Origin: Clostridia bacterium
GTDB taxonomy: Bacteria; Bacillota; Clostridia; Lachnospirales; Bianqueaceae
NCBI GenBank assembly: GCA_900764045.1
Contig: CAAFMN010000085.1
Coordinates: forward strand, 62,001-126,000
Length of the DNA stretch: 64,000 bases
Reading direction: 5' to 3'
In this document: piece after piece, positions 25,584 to 33,362 of the stretch
How positions within the stretch are numbered: position 1 is the first letter of the stretch
Layout of the letters: every line of letters starts with the position of its first letter
Notes under the pieces: model-generated
Databases searched by the model: none
Told to the model about the DNA's origin: nothing
Seen by the model: the letters and a program-made list of their open reading frames with translations, nothing else
Program-made: the position numbers and the translations under genes

Positions 25584-26312
25584 GTGACATACCAGCGGCT
25601 TTTGAGCTATACACGAAAAGCGATTGATGATTATCAAATGATTCAGGAAGGAGACAAGATCGCAGTCGGTGTCTCCGGGGGCAAGGACAGCATTACACTC
25701 GCTCTTGCGTTAAAGGGGCTGCAAAGGTTTTATCCAAAGCACTTCGAACTTATGGCATTTACTGTCTCCTTGGGATTTCCGAATTTTGATACCTCCCGTC
25801 TGGAAGCCTTTATGGCTGAGCATGAGATCCCCTACTCTGTTATTTCCACCGATATCGGGCCAATCGTATTTGAAGAACGTAAAGAAGAGAATCCCTGCTC
25901 TCTTTGTTCTAAGATGCGAAAGGGCGCGCTCAATGAGTTTGCTAAGGCAAACGGATGCAATAAAATCGCTCTGGGACACCATAAAGAAGATGTCATAGAA
26001 ACTTTCTTTATGAGTCTGTTCTATGAAGGACGCGTACACACTTTCGCTCCCGTCACGTATTGGGATCGGATGCAGCTTTACGCCATCCGTCCGCTGATCT
26101 ATACGCCTGAAGCCGATATTATCGCCTTTGCCCGCAATATGGAATTGCCAATTGTCAAGAATCCATGTCCGGCCGACGGCAATACCACCCGCAGAGATTT
26201 TAAGGAACGTCTGCGTCAATGGAACAAGGAGATCGGTCAGACAACCGAACGCACCTTCCGCGCCATCCAGACCAGTATCCCCAGCTGGAAGCTGCCGGTG
26301 GAGAAGCCATGA
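25584..26312 (+). CDS. TtcA/TtuA-family tRNA 2-thiolation protein
   Basis: 242 residues, GTG start after AAAGGCGG. The PP-loop GVSGGKDSITLALAL (about 29-43) activates tRNA uridine/cytidine with ATP. CSLCSKMRKGAL and the later CPADGNTTRRDF carry cysteines expected to hold the iron-sulfur cluster. Members thiolate C32 or U54 of tRNA; the target here is not certain. It overlaps the next gene by four bases (ATGA). Confidence 0.88.
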   Translation: MTYQRLLSYTRKAIDDYQMIQEGDKIAVGVSGGKDSITLALALKGLQRFYPKHFELMAFTVSLGFPNFDTSRLEAFMAEHEIPYSVISTDIGPIVFEERKEENPCSLCSKMRKGALNEFAKANGCNKIALGHHKEDVIETFFMSLFYEGRVHTFAPVTYWDRMQLYAIRPLIYTPEADIIAFARNMELPIVKNPCPADGNTTRRDFKERLRQWNKEIGQTTERTFRAIQTSIPSWKLPVEKP

Positions 26313-27400
26313 GCAGTTATCATGAAGAACAGCGCCGTAAGATGATCCTCCGTCTGCGGGATCTTCTGTTGGAACTTCCGGATTTCTGTTTTGAATATTT
26401 TCGTGGAATTGAACCTACGACCGCAGAGAGAACCCGGCTGGGATATGCCTATGATCTGAAGATCTTTTTTCAGTACCTGACAGAATATATCCCCGCTTTT
26501 CAAGGAAAAACAATGCACGACCTGACTCTGGAGGATCTGAATCTGGTAAGTGTTCAGGATATTGAACGTTTTCTGGAATATCTGACCTATTACGAAAAAG
26601 AGACCTCCGAAGGGGAACTCACAGAGATGCAGAACGGAGAAAATGGAAAAGCGCGCAAAATCGCCGCCGTCCGCAGTCTCTTCAAGTACTTCTACAAAAA
26701 GCAAAAGATCCAGGGCAATCCTGCAATGTTGGTCGATACTCCCAAGATTCACGAGAAAAACATCATCCGCCTGGAGGTCGATGAAGTAGCCCGCCTATTG
26801 GATGAGGTCGATTCCGGGGAAAAGTTGACGAGCCGACAGCAGATCTATCATAAATATACGCATACCAGAGATCTGGCCCTGATCACCCTGCTCCTCGGAA
26901 CAGGGATGCGTGTCTCCGAATGTGTAGGACTCAACCTGAGCGATATCGATTCCAGTATCAATGGATTAAAGATCACACGCAAGGGCGGCAATGAAGCGGT
27001 CCTCTACTTTGGGCGAGAGGTTGAAGAGGCTCTGAAATTCTATCTGGAGGAACGAAAGCATATTATTCCGCAAAACGGTCATGAAGATGCCCTCTTTTTA
27101 TCTATGCAGAAAAGGCGTCTCACCGTGCGTGCGGTTGAAAATATCGTCAAAAAATACGCATCAGTCGTCACCCGTATGAAAAAAATATCCCCTCATAAAC
27201 TGCGCAGTACTTATGGCACGGCCCTGTACAGCGAAACCGGCGACATCTACCTGGTAGCCGATGTGTTGGGGCACAAAGACGTAAATACAACACGGCGCCA
27301 CTATGCACAGATGGAGGACTCCCGAAGGAGAATGGCCGCCAACGCTGTTACACTGCGCCGTGAAAAAGATGACGATGATTCGCCGTCAGAAGAAGAATAG
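26309..27400 (+). CDS. Tyrosine recombinase, Xer-like
   Basis: 363 residues from ATG 26309 within the end of ttcA. An N-terminal SAM-like core-binding domain (about 25-150) precedes a catalytic domain with Arg in GTGMRVSE, His-x-x-Arg in SPHKLRSTYG, His in LGHKDVNTT and Tyr in RRHYAQM. Its length and N-terminal extension resemble single-recombinase XerS-type enzymes, so a housekeeping role in chromosome dimer resolution is possible. No att sites or mobile cargo are seen. It converges on yneA with a single base between the stops. Confidence 0.82.
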   Translation: MSSYHEEQRRKMILRLRDLLLELPDFCFEYFRGIEPTTAERTRLGYAYDLKIFFQYLTEYIPAFQGKTMHDLTLEDLNLVSVQDIERFLEYLTYYEKETSEGELTEMQNGENGKARKIAAVRSLFKYFYKKQKIQGNPAMLVDTPKIHEKNIIRLEVDEVARLLDEVDSGEKLTSRQQIYHKYTHTRDLALITLLLGTGMRVSECVGLNLSDIDSSINGLKITRKGGNEAVLYFGREVEEALKFYLEERKHIIPQNGHEDALFLSMQKRRLTVRAVENIVKKYASVVTRMKKISPHKLRSTYGTALYSETGDIYLVADVLGHKDVNTTRRHYAQMEDSRRRMAANAVTLRREKDDDDSPSEEE

Positions 27401-27401
27401 A

Positions 27402-27743
27402 TCAGTGCATTGACCGCGCAATCGGCAGGATCAGATACTCACCCGCATAAATTGTATCATCCGCTGACAGATTGTTCAGCGAACATATATCCTGTATATA
27501 CGAACGTATGTCTTGTTCTCCTGCGGCATACTGTTCGGCAATCGTCCACAAAGAGTCGCCTTCGTGAATCTGTACGGACTCATACACTATAACAGAGTCC
27601 TCCTGCGCGAATGTCGGCTGCCGCAGAAAAAACATCGCAAATAAGCCAATTATAATCACCAATGCTCCAATTACATACTTGGAGGCGCCAATAGAATGAG
27701 AGCGGGAAACCGCATTGTGAGATACAGAAGGATTCATAGTCAT
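27402..27743 (-). CDS. yneA: SOS-induced LysM membrane protein, YneA-type division inhibitor
   Basis: 113 residues, ATG after AAAGGAG. One membrane helix (about 23-41) is followed by a LysM domain (about 52-105; QIHEGDSLWTIAEQYA and NNLSADDTIYAGEYLILP). In Bacillus, yneA is divergent from lexA and its product delays division after DNA damage. The same arrangement and an SOS box in its promoter support that role here. It ends one base from the stop of the convergent recombinase gene, without a visible terminator. Confidence 0.88.
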   Translation of the reverse strand: MTMNPSVSHNAVSRSHSIGASKYVIGALVIIIGLFAMFFLRQPTFAQEDSVIVYESVQIHEGDSLWTIAEQYAAGEQDIRSYIQDICSLNNLSADDTIYAGEYLILPIARSMH

Positions 27744-27792
27744 GGTAGTGTTCTCCTTTCAGATCGGAATGTATGTTCTTGTTTATGAACCG

Positions 27793-27821
27793 ATTCTACC
27801 ACGAACAAATGTTTCTGTCAA
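27793..27821 (-). promoter_or_regulatory. Promoter of yneA
   Basis: On the minus strand TTGACA (27821-27816), 17-base spacer, TAGAAT (27798-27793) with an extended TGG. The spacer is filled by a LexA box. Confidence 0.85.
27802..27815. promoter_or_regulatory. LexA operator (SOS box) in the yneA promoter
   Basis: CGAACAAATGTTTC fully fits the Gram-positive SOS consensus CGAACRNRYGTTYC and lies exactly between the -35 and -10 of yneA. Confidence 0.9.
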
Positions 27822-27863
27822 TACTTTTTCTCAAAAAAACGAACGTATCTTCTTATTTTTTCA

Positions 27864-27877
27864 CGAACAATTGTTTG
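27864..27877. promoter_or_regulatory. LexA operator (SOS box) at the lexA promoter
   Basis: CGAACAATTGTTTG matches the SOS consensus at all but two positions and overlaps the first bases of the lexA -35 element, consistent with autoregulation. Confidence 0.8.
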
Positions 27878-27903
27878 ACTTTTATCGTGAGATATGTTAT
27901 ACT
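27875..27903 (+). promoter_or_regulatory. Promoter of lexA
   Basis: TTGACT (27875-27880), 17-base spacer, TATACT (27898-27903) with an extended TGT. Confidence 0.85.
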
Positions 27904-27948
27904 AAAAATATACGATTATGGATTCATTGAAAGAAAGGATATGATACC

Positions 27949-28614
27949 GTGAAGAGCAAGGATTTATCACCCAAGCAGCAGCAAATCCTAAATTTTATCA
28001 TACAAAAGCAGGCACAGCGAGGCTATCCGCCGTCAGTCCGCGAGATCTGCGAAGCAGCCAATCTGAGTTCTACGTCTACTGTTCATGGACATTTGGAGCG
28101 TCTGGAGAGAAAGGGCTATATCCGCCGCGACCCTACCAAGCCGCGTGCCATCGAGATTCTGTACCATCCGGAAAAGGAGTATCTGCCGGAGGATGTACCG
28201 GAACAGGAGTTCCGTTCTGTTCCTCAATCGGAGATCGGTCAGGTCCCGATTATAGGTCGGGTAACAGCCGGTGAGCCCATCCTTGCTGTCGAAAATATCG
28301 AGGAATATTTTGCTTTGCCTCTGGAATGTCTCGGAAGCGATCCGGAAAAGGCCTTCATGCTGAAGGTTCGCGGCGAAAGCATGATCAACGCTGGCATTCT
28401 GGATGGAGATATGATCCTGGTTACACAACAAAGCACCGCGCACAACGGCGACATTGTCGTTGCTTTAATTGATGACAGCGCAACCGTAAAACGCTTTTTC
28501 CGTGAAAAGGACTTTATTCGCCTGCAGCCGGAAAATGATTATATGAAGCCGATTTATGTCAAAGACGCTTCTGTCCTCGGCCGAGTGATCGGTGTCTACC
28601 GCCGTTTGGAATGA
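27949..28614 (+). CDS. lexA: SOS repressor LexA
   Basis: 221 residues, GTG start after AAAGGA. An N-terminal winged helix (about 1-70; PPSVREICEAANLSSTSTVH) and a C-terminal S24 autoprotease are present. The cleavage pair is Ala107-Gly108 (VTAGEP), the nucleophile is Ser144 (GESM) and the general base is Lys181 (TVKRF). LexA represses DNA-damage genes until RecA-stimulated self-cleavage. Two operators lie in the intergenic space shared with yneA. It ends in a terminator shared with the convergent LUD gene. Confidence 0.97.
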   Translation: MKSKDLSPKQQQILNFIIQKQAQRGYPPSVREICEAANLSSTSTVHGHLERLERKGYIRRDPTKPRAIEILYHPEKEYLPEDVPEQEFRSVPQSEIGQVPIIGRVTAGEPILAVENIEEYFALPLECLGSDPEKAFMLKVRGESMINAGILDGDMILVTQQSTAHNGDIVVALIDDSATVKRFFREKDFIRLQPENDYMKPIYVKDASVLGRVIGVYRRLE

Positions 28615-28653
28615 GTTCTTCTCTCTCCTTTGACCGATGAATCCTTATACGAC

Positions 28654-28697
28654 AAATAAGCCATGGCCGACTTTTACAAGTCAGACATGGCTTATTT
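28654..28697. terminator. Bidirectional terminator between lexA and the LUD gene
   Basis: Twelve-bp perfect stem AAATAAGCCATG / CATGGCTTATTT with an inner GACT / AGTC pair; A/T-rich on both flanks. Confidence 0.85.
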
Positions 28698-28712
28698 AAT
28701 GAATTTCTCTTT

Positions 28713-29354
28713 TTATAATCCTACCTCGTCTCCCACAACGATCACTGTAATCCGTCCCGGATTTTTCATGCCGTGGTAGATCACCGTCAGATAGTTGCAC
28801 ATCCTCTTTCGGATCTTGCAGTCCTCGCAGTAACCGCTATGCGTACATGGCGTATCATGCCGAATCCGCTTTGCGTTCAGCGGAGCCACTTCCTTGATGC
28901 GCGCCATGGCTGCGTTCAGGTCTTCAACAACCTTATTGGCTCCGGCGACGATGATCACACGCTGCGGGCCAAAAATCATAGCAGCGACACGGTTGCCGGA
29001 ACAATCCATATTGACCAGCTCTCCCGTCTTTGTGATCGCATTGGTGCTACATAGGAAATATTCAGCATTTAACGCCTCATGGTATTTCTGTACTTCTTCT
29101 TCATGATTCGAACATTGATAGCGGTCGATCAGACGATAATTGCCATGACGGAACGTATCGATCACGCCCATCTGATTCAGTGTTACAGAGCCGCCCAAAC
29201 CGATCAAAGCGCCTTCCGGGACCATATCCAGAACCATCTGGGTCGCTTCTTCCAGATTATCTACATAGTGCGCGTCGAACTCTTTTTCCTTCAATGTTTC
29301 GGTAATCGACTTGCCGATAGCCTCATAGCGCCATTTTTTTAATGGATCATTCAT
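28713..29354 (-). CDS. LUD-domain protein
   Basis: 213 residues, ATG after AAAGGGAGGAA. The LUD (DUF162) pattern is clear: GGSVTLNQMGVIDTFRHG, YFLCSTNAITKTGELVNMD, and IIVAGANKVV. A cysteine-rich patch CTHSGYCEDCKIRKRMC near the C-terminus may bind metal. The family includes LutC of lactate utilisation, but stand-alone clostridial members have no proven reaction. It lies downstream of prs, separated by a hairpin. Confidence 0.85.
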   Translation of the reverse strand: MNDPLKKWRYEAIGKSITETLKEKEFDAHYVDNLEEATQMVLDMVPEGALIGLGGSVTLNQMGVIDTFRHGNYRLIDRYQCSNHEEEVQKYHEALNAEYFLCSTNAITKTGELVNMDCSGNRVAAMIFGPQRVIIVAGANKVVEDLNAAMARIKEVAPLNAKRIRHDTPCTHSGYCEDCKIRKRMCNYLTVIYHGMKNPGRITVIVVGDEVGL

Positions 29355-29380
29355 ATAAGATTCCTCCCTTTATTTATTTA

Positions 29381-29412
29381 TATTAAAGCCGCCCCTCAGG
29401 GCGGCTTTAAGC
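29381..29412 (-). terminator. Hairpin between prs and the LUD gene
   Basis: Twelve-bp perfect stem TTAAAGCCGCCC / GGGCGGCTTTAA (29383-29410) with a 4-base loop, just beyond the prs stop on the minus strand; the trailing T-run is interrupted. Confidence 0.75.
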
Positions 29413-29415
29413 TCT

Positions 29416-30597
29416 TTAAAAGAGATCCAGCTGTTGGTCCTTGGACTCTTCGCGATGGCCCTTAACCAGATTATTGATTTTACTCAGAGGATCCAGCAGA
29501 AGACTTACCGACATATCGTGATTCAGTGCCGCGATCAGATAAGCCATATACTTGGAACAATCTACCTCATAATACCAGGGAGCTTCCATCAGCTCCGGTC
29601 TGCGGTATGTCAGATTGGTAGAAAGAACTCCGGACAAAACTCCATTATCAACGGCTGTCTGGAACTTGTCGATACCCTCGGTAAAGAGCGCGTAGGTACA
29701 ACCGGCAAAAATACGCCCTGCGCCGCGCTTCCGCAAATCATAAGCAATATCCAGCATAGATTCACCGGAGGAAATAATATCATCATAGATGAAAATATCC
29801 TTGCCGCTGACATCGCCGCCCAAGAACTCATGCGCAACGATCGGGTTGCGTCCGTTCTTGATTACGGAAAAATCACGCCGCTTATAATACATACCCAACT
29901 CCACGCCCAGGACGGAAGCATAATATACATTCCGGTCCATCGCGCCGGCATCCGGGCTTACAACCATAAAATTGTCCTTGTCCAGCATGATATCCGGAAC
30001 ATGCTTGAGCAGAGCCTTCAGTGTCTGGTAAGAGGGAATTACATTATCAAAGCCCATCAGGGGAACCGCATTCTGTACACGCGGATCATGTGCATCAAAG
30101 GTAACAACCTCCGATACTCCCATGTTCTGCAGCTCCTGCAGAGCCACTGCGCAATCGAGGGATTCTCTGGCATTCTTACGATGCTGACGGCCGCCGTACA
30201 GGATCGGCATGATCACATTGATACGATGCGCCTTACCTCCGATAGCTTGAATCGCACGCTTCAGATCCGCAAAATGCTCGTCCGGAGACATAGGAACCTC
30301 GTGTCCAAACATGTTATAACTGCAGTTGTAGTTGCCCGGATCGCAGATGATATAAACGTCCAATCCTCTTACGGAATGGTCTAACACACCCTTGCCGTCC
30401 CCACTCTGAAAACGTGGGCACCTTACATTCATCAGGAAGGATTCTGTGCGCTGCTGCGTACCTTCATACTTGGCATACAGCTTCGTCAGATGATCATTCA
30501 CCTTAGCGCTGATCTCCTCTGTTCCCTTCATGACAAGAATACCCAAGGGAGCTACCTGGTTGTGCTCGATCTGATCCGATGTGATATTAAATGACAT
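29416..30597 (-). CDS. prs: Ribose-phosphate pyrophosphokinase
   Basis: 393 residues from ATG 30597, after AGGTAGGAAG. An in-frame upstream ATG would add 18 residues but is less well placed. MVVSPDAGAMDR and the PRPP-binding loop IYDDIISSGESML identify a phosphoribosyl pyrophosphate synthetase, with ILYGGRQHRK as the ATP-site segment. The enzyme makes PRPP from ribose 5-phosphate and ATP for nucleotide, His and Trp synthesis. It is about 75 residues longer than the classical enzyme, with extra N- and C-terminal sequence, a form known in clostridia. Own promoter. Confidence 0.92.
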   Translation of the reverse strand: MSFNITSDQIEHNQVAPLGILVMKGTEEISAKVNDHLTKLYAKYEGTQQRTESFLMNVRCPRFQSGDGKGVLDHSVRGLDVYIICDPGNYNCSYNMFGHEVPMSPDEHFADLKRAIQAIGGKAHRINVIMPILYGGRQHRKNARESLDCAVALQELQNMGVSEVVTFDAHDPRVQNAVPLMGFDNVIPSYQTLKALLKHVPDIMLDKDNFMVVSPDAGAMDRNVYYASVLGVELGMYYKRRDFSVIKNGRNPIVAHEFLGGDVSGKDIFIYDDIISSGESMLDIAYDLRKRGAGRIFAGCTYALFTEGIDKFQTAVDNGVLSGVLSTNLTYRRPELMEAPWYYEVDCSKYMAYLIAALNHDMSVSLLLDPLSKINNLVKGHREESKDQQLDLF

Positions 30598-30663
30598 TTT
30601 CTTCCTACCTTTCCAGATCTCTTCTATTGTAGATAAAAATGAGTGCATCACTGCTACAGCCTC

Positions 30664-30692
30664 ATTATAACATAGGCCTCAGCATATTTCCA
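30664..30692 (-). promoter_or_regulatory. Promoter of prs
   Basis: On the minus strand TGGAAA (30692-30687), 17-base spacer, TATAAT (30669-30664) with an extended TGT; the weak -35 is offset by the consensus -10. Confidence 0.7.
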
Positions 30693-30771
30693 GTAATATT
30701 TTCACGAAAACCTGAAATTGTGCATCCCCTCTAAAAGAATCAAAAAATATCTCCTGCTTTACATATCTTTT

Positions 30772-30800
30772 ACATATTTTTCTTTCCGTAAGCCATACTG
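30772..30800 (+). promoter_or_regulatory. Possible sigma-G/sigma-F promoter of the spoVAF-like gene
   Basis: ACATA (30772-30776) and CATACTG (30794-30800), with 17 bases between them, resemble the forespore pattern HATR and CATNHTA with one mismatch. No sigma-A match is better placed, and a forespore promoter fits the gene product. Confidence 0.5.
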
Positions 30801-30821
30801 AAATAGAATGGAGGGATAAGC

Positions 30822-32267
30822 ATGGCATTCAGCAAGAAAATTGCAGAAAATGAAGCGGTTTTACAAGAAAAGCTTCCTATTCAAAAAAGCTTTGATATCA
30901 TTTCCCGTCACATCCTCATCGGCGGACGGGATGCTCTATATGTTTCCATCGACGGATTAAGCAAAGATGATACTATCCTACGGATTTTTCAGACGATCCA
31001 GGGAGCAGAGCCCTGTAAAGACCTCTCCTCCCTGCAGCATTTTTTACAGTCCCAAATCGGGTATCTCGAATCGGAAATCACCGACGATTGGGATCTTGCC
31101 GTCCGCATGATTCTTTCCGGCGAGCTTCTCCTTCTGATCGACGGATTTGACAGCGGAATTTTACTGGATACAAGAACCTATCCCAGCCGCAGTCCGGAAG
31201 AACCCGATCTGGAGAAAGTTACGCGTGGCGCCCGTGATGGTCTGGTCGAGACCATTGTCTTCAATACGGCGCTGATCCGCCGCCGGATCCGGGACCCGCA
31301 GCTGATCTACGAGATCTTCACTGTCGGCAACTCTTCCAAGACCGATGTTGTTGTCGGCTATATGGATTCACTGGCCGATCCGGATCTTCTGGCGCATCTA
31401 CGGGATGCTCTGAAAAAGCTGGACACAGACGCACTCCTGATGGGAGAAAAGACACTGGAGGAACTCCTCATCAAAAAACGCTGGTACAATCCTTTTCCAC
31501 AAGCCAAATTCACAGAGCGCCCGGATGTCGCCGCAGCTCATCTTTTGGAAGGACATGTCATCGTTCTGGTAGACAACTCTCCTTCCGCTATGCTCTTTCC
31601 CGCGACATTGTTTCATTTCACGCAGCACTCTGAAGATTATTACCAGAATCCTCTGGTCGGAACCTACACCAGGTGGATTCGTTTTATCGCCATGCTTTCC
31701 TGTCTCTTTTTCGCTCCTGCCTGGCTCTGTATTGCCCAGACAGACCCGGCGCTCCTTCCGCACTGGCTCCTTTTCCTGGTACCGCAGGAAGCAGATGCAT
31801 TGCCGCTCTTTGTTCAGCTTCTCCTCATCGAATTGGGGATGGAGATCCTGCGAATGGCATCCATCCATACGCCCTCCGGCCTCTCCACGGCGATGGGAAT
31901 CATCGGCGGACTGCTCCTCGGTCAATTTGCGATTGATATCCATATCATGCATCCGGAAAGCGTTCTATTTATGGCCTTTACCGATCTTGCAACCTACGCT
32001 GTACCAAGTATTGAGTTTGGCCTTGCCCTGCGGATCTACCGTGTATTCTTCTTAATCCTTGTCGGAATCGCCGGATGGTGGGGGCTGCTCGCAGGTGTTC
32101 TCGTCCTCGGCATCGTTCTCTTCACAACACACTCCTTCAGCGGATTACGCTATACCTGGCCCCTTATCCCCTTTGACGGCCGGGCGCTTGGCAATGTTCT
32201 GATCCGCAAACCCATTGTCGAAGTGAAAAAAGGAAAACGAACAAATTTTTATAAACCTGTAAAATAA
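30822..32267 (+). CDS. GerA-family spore protein, SpoVAF-like
   Basis: 481 residues, ATG after ATGGAGGG. An N-terminal cytoplasmic GerA domain (about 1-270; TYPSRSPEEPDLEKVTRGARDG and FNTALIRRRIRDP) is followed by about five membrane helices (about 285-455). The RSPEEP and RGARDG motifs and the length fit SpoVAF, which contributes to spore germination, better than the GerAA nutrient receptors. The usual spoVA partners are absent from the neighbourhood, so it appears as an orphan gene. Confidence 0.82.
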   Translation: MAFSKKIAENEAVLQEKLPIQKSFDIISRHILIGGRDALYVSIDGLSKDDTILRIFQTIQGAEPCKDLSSLQHFLQSQIGYLESEITDDWDLAVRMILSGELLLLIDGFDSGILLDTRTYPSRSPEEPDLEKVTRGARDGLVETIVFNTALIRRRIRDPQLIYEIFTVGNSSKTDVVVGYMDSLADPDLLAHLRDALKKLDTDALLMGEKTLEELLIKKRWYNPFPQAKFTERPDVAAAHLLEGHVIVLVDNSPSAMLFPATLFHFTQHSEDYYQNPLVGTYTRWIRFIAMLSCLFFAPAWLCIAQTDPALLPHWLLFLVPQEADALPLFVQLLLIELGMEILRMASIHTPSGLSTAMGIIGGLLLGQFAIDIHIMHPESVLFMAFTDLATYAVPSIEFGLALRIYRVFFLILVGIAGWWGLLAGVLVLGIVLFTTHSFSGLRYTWPLIPFDGRALGNVLIRKPIVEVKKGKRTNFYKPVK

Positions 32268-32270
32268 CTC

Positions 32271-32299
32271 TTTCCAAAGTCTTAAAGATACGGTATAAT
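32271..32299 (+). promoter_or_regulatory. Promoter of the membrane-protein gene at 32330
   Basis: TTTCCA (32271-32276), 17-base spacer, consensus TATAAT (32294-32299). It begins just after the stop of the preceding gene. Confidence 0.65.
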
Positions 32300-32329
32300 A
32301 ATCATAATAACTTAATCATTAGGAGAGGT

Positions 32330-33262
32330 ATGAATATTATGGTTATTCCGCAAAGTACAATTGTTGGTTTTTATATCGCAAGCGCGGCACAGATTCTGCT
32401 GCTGGCTGTAGCCTTGTTTGTTCTGCAGAAAAAGCATCCATTCCGGTTTACTTCTGTAGTCGTAGGTTTTGGCGTATATTTTATCGCTTCTCAGATCCTA
32501 ACCTCCTTTACCTATCGCCTTCTGCAGATGATTCCCGGATTTTCCGCAGTATTTGAGTCTTCCGATCACGTCCTATTATATTACCTGCTGCTGGCATTCC
32601 TGACTGCTGTATATATGTCCCCGGTCGCCTTCATGACACTCAAGCTGGTGCGCAAGGGAAAATGGAACCTGTATGAAGCTATCGCTTCCGGTATCTCCTA
32701 CTGGCTCTATACGGCGCTCTATTCCTGTATGACCTATATCAATCAGGCCAAGATCGCGGACATTGCCAATAAGGGAGAGCTGGAGACTCTGGTCACGGAA
32801 GAGACCACGATCGATGTTATCAATGATTATGTGAACACCATTCTGAAATCCGCCTCTCTGTCCCAGTGCTTGGCCCAGGTCTTGTATTTTATCACTATGG
32901 TACTGATGAGCGTTCTGATCTTTATGCTGCTCTACCATGGCATGAAGCGGCAGAAACCCATTTATATCCTTTATGGAATCGGCATTCATTTCTCATCGCT
33001 CTATATCGCTTATCTTGGTACTATGACGCCGATCTGGTCCTATTGCCTGATTCTCTTGGTTCTGGCCGCTGCCTATTGTACCGGAATCTGGTTCTATTTC
33101 CGCTGGTATCATCGCCAACAGCAGATTCTGCTGCAGCAGCGCCGCGAATTTAAAGAACGCAAGAATGCTGAGTACCGTGCAAAAATTGCCGCCAAAGAAG
33201 AAGCCGCTAAGGCTGCTGCCGCCGTTACGGAACAGAAACCTGACGACTCTGCTAACGAATAA
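32330..33262 (+). CDS. Polytopic membrane protein, unrecognised
   Basis: 310 residues with about seven or eight membrane helices (roughly 10-30, 40-60, 85-105, 118-140, 185-210, 222-240 and 245-262). A charged cytoplasmic tail is rich in Arg, Lys, Glu and Ala (about 268-310) and probably forms a coiled coil. The layout recalls YhfC-like membrane proteins, but I do not see their conserved residues, so no function is assigned. Two ATGs (32330 and 32339) share the GGAGAGG signal; the second has the better spacing. Monocistronic, with promoter and terminator. Confidence 0.7.
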   Translation: MNIMVIPQSTIVGFYIASAAQILLLAVALFVLQKKHPFRFTSVVVGFGVYFIASQILTSFTYRLLQMIPGFSAVFESSDHVLLYYLLLAFLTAVYMSPVAFMTLKLVRKGKWNLYEAIASGISYWLYTALYSCMTYINQAKIADIANKGELETLVTEETTIDVINDYVNTILKSASLSQCLAQVLYFITMVLMSVLIFMLLYHGMKRQKPIYILYGIGIHFSSLYIAYLGTMTPIWSYCLILLVLAAAYCTGIWFYFRWYHRQQQILLQQRREFKERKNAEYRAKIAAKEEAAKAAAAVTEQKPDDSANE

Positions 33263-33286
33263 TTTTTTCTCATCCCTTCTCAATAC

Positions 33287-33336
33287 AGACGCGGGGCCAT
33301 CCCATTTTCATTGGAATGGCCCCGCGTCTTCATTTT
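33287..33336. terminator. Strong bidirectional terminator
   Basis: Fourteen-bp perfect stem AGACGCGGGGCCAT / ATGGCCCCGCGTCT (33287-33300 with 33316-33329), followed by TCATTTTAT; it separates the membrane-protein gene (+) from tldE (-). Confidence 0.9.
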
Positions 33337-33362
33337 ATCATTTGCACAGATTCCGGTATCGT

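Noticed and set aside
26309..27400. Tyrosine recombinase as the integrase of a mobile element
   Set aside because: No att repeats, relaxase, phage or cargo genes; it overlaps ttcA and lies in a housekeeping setting.
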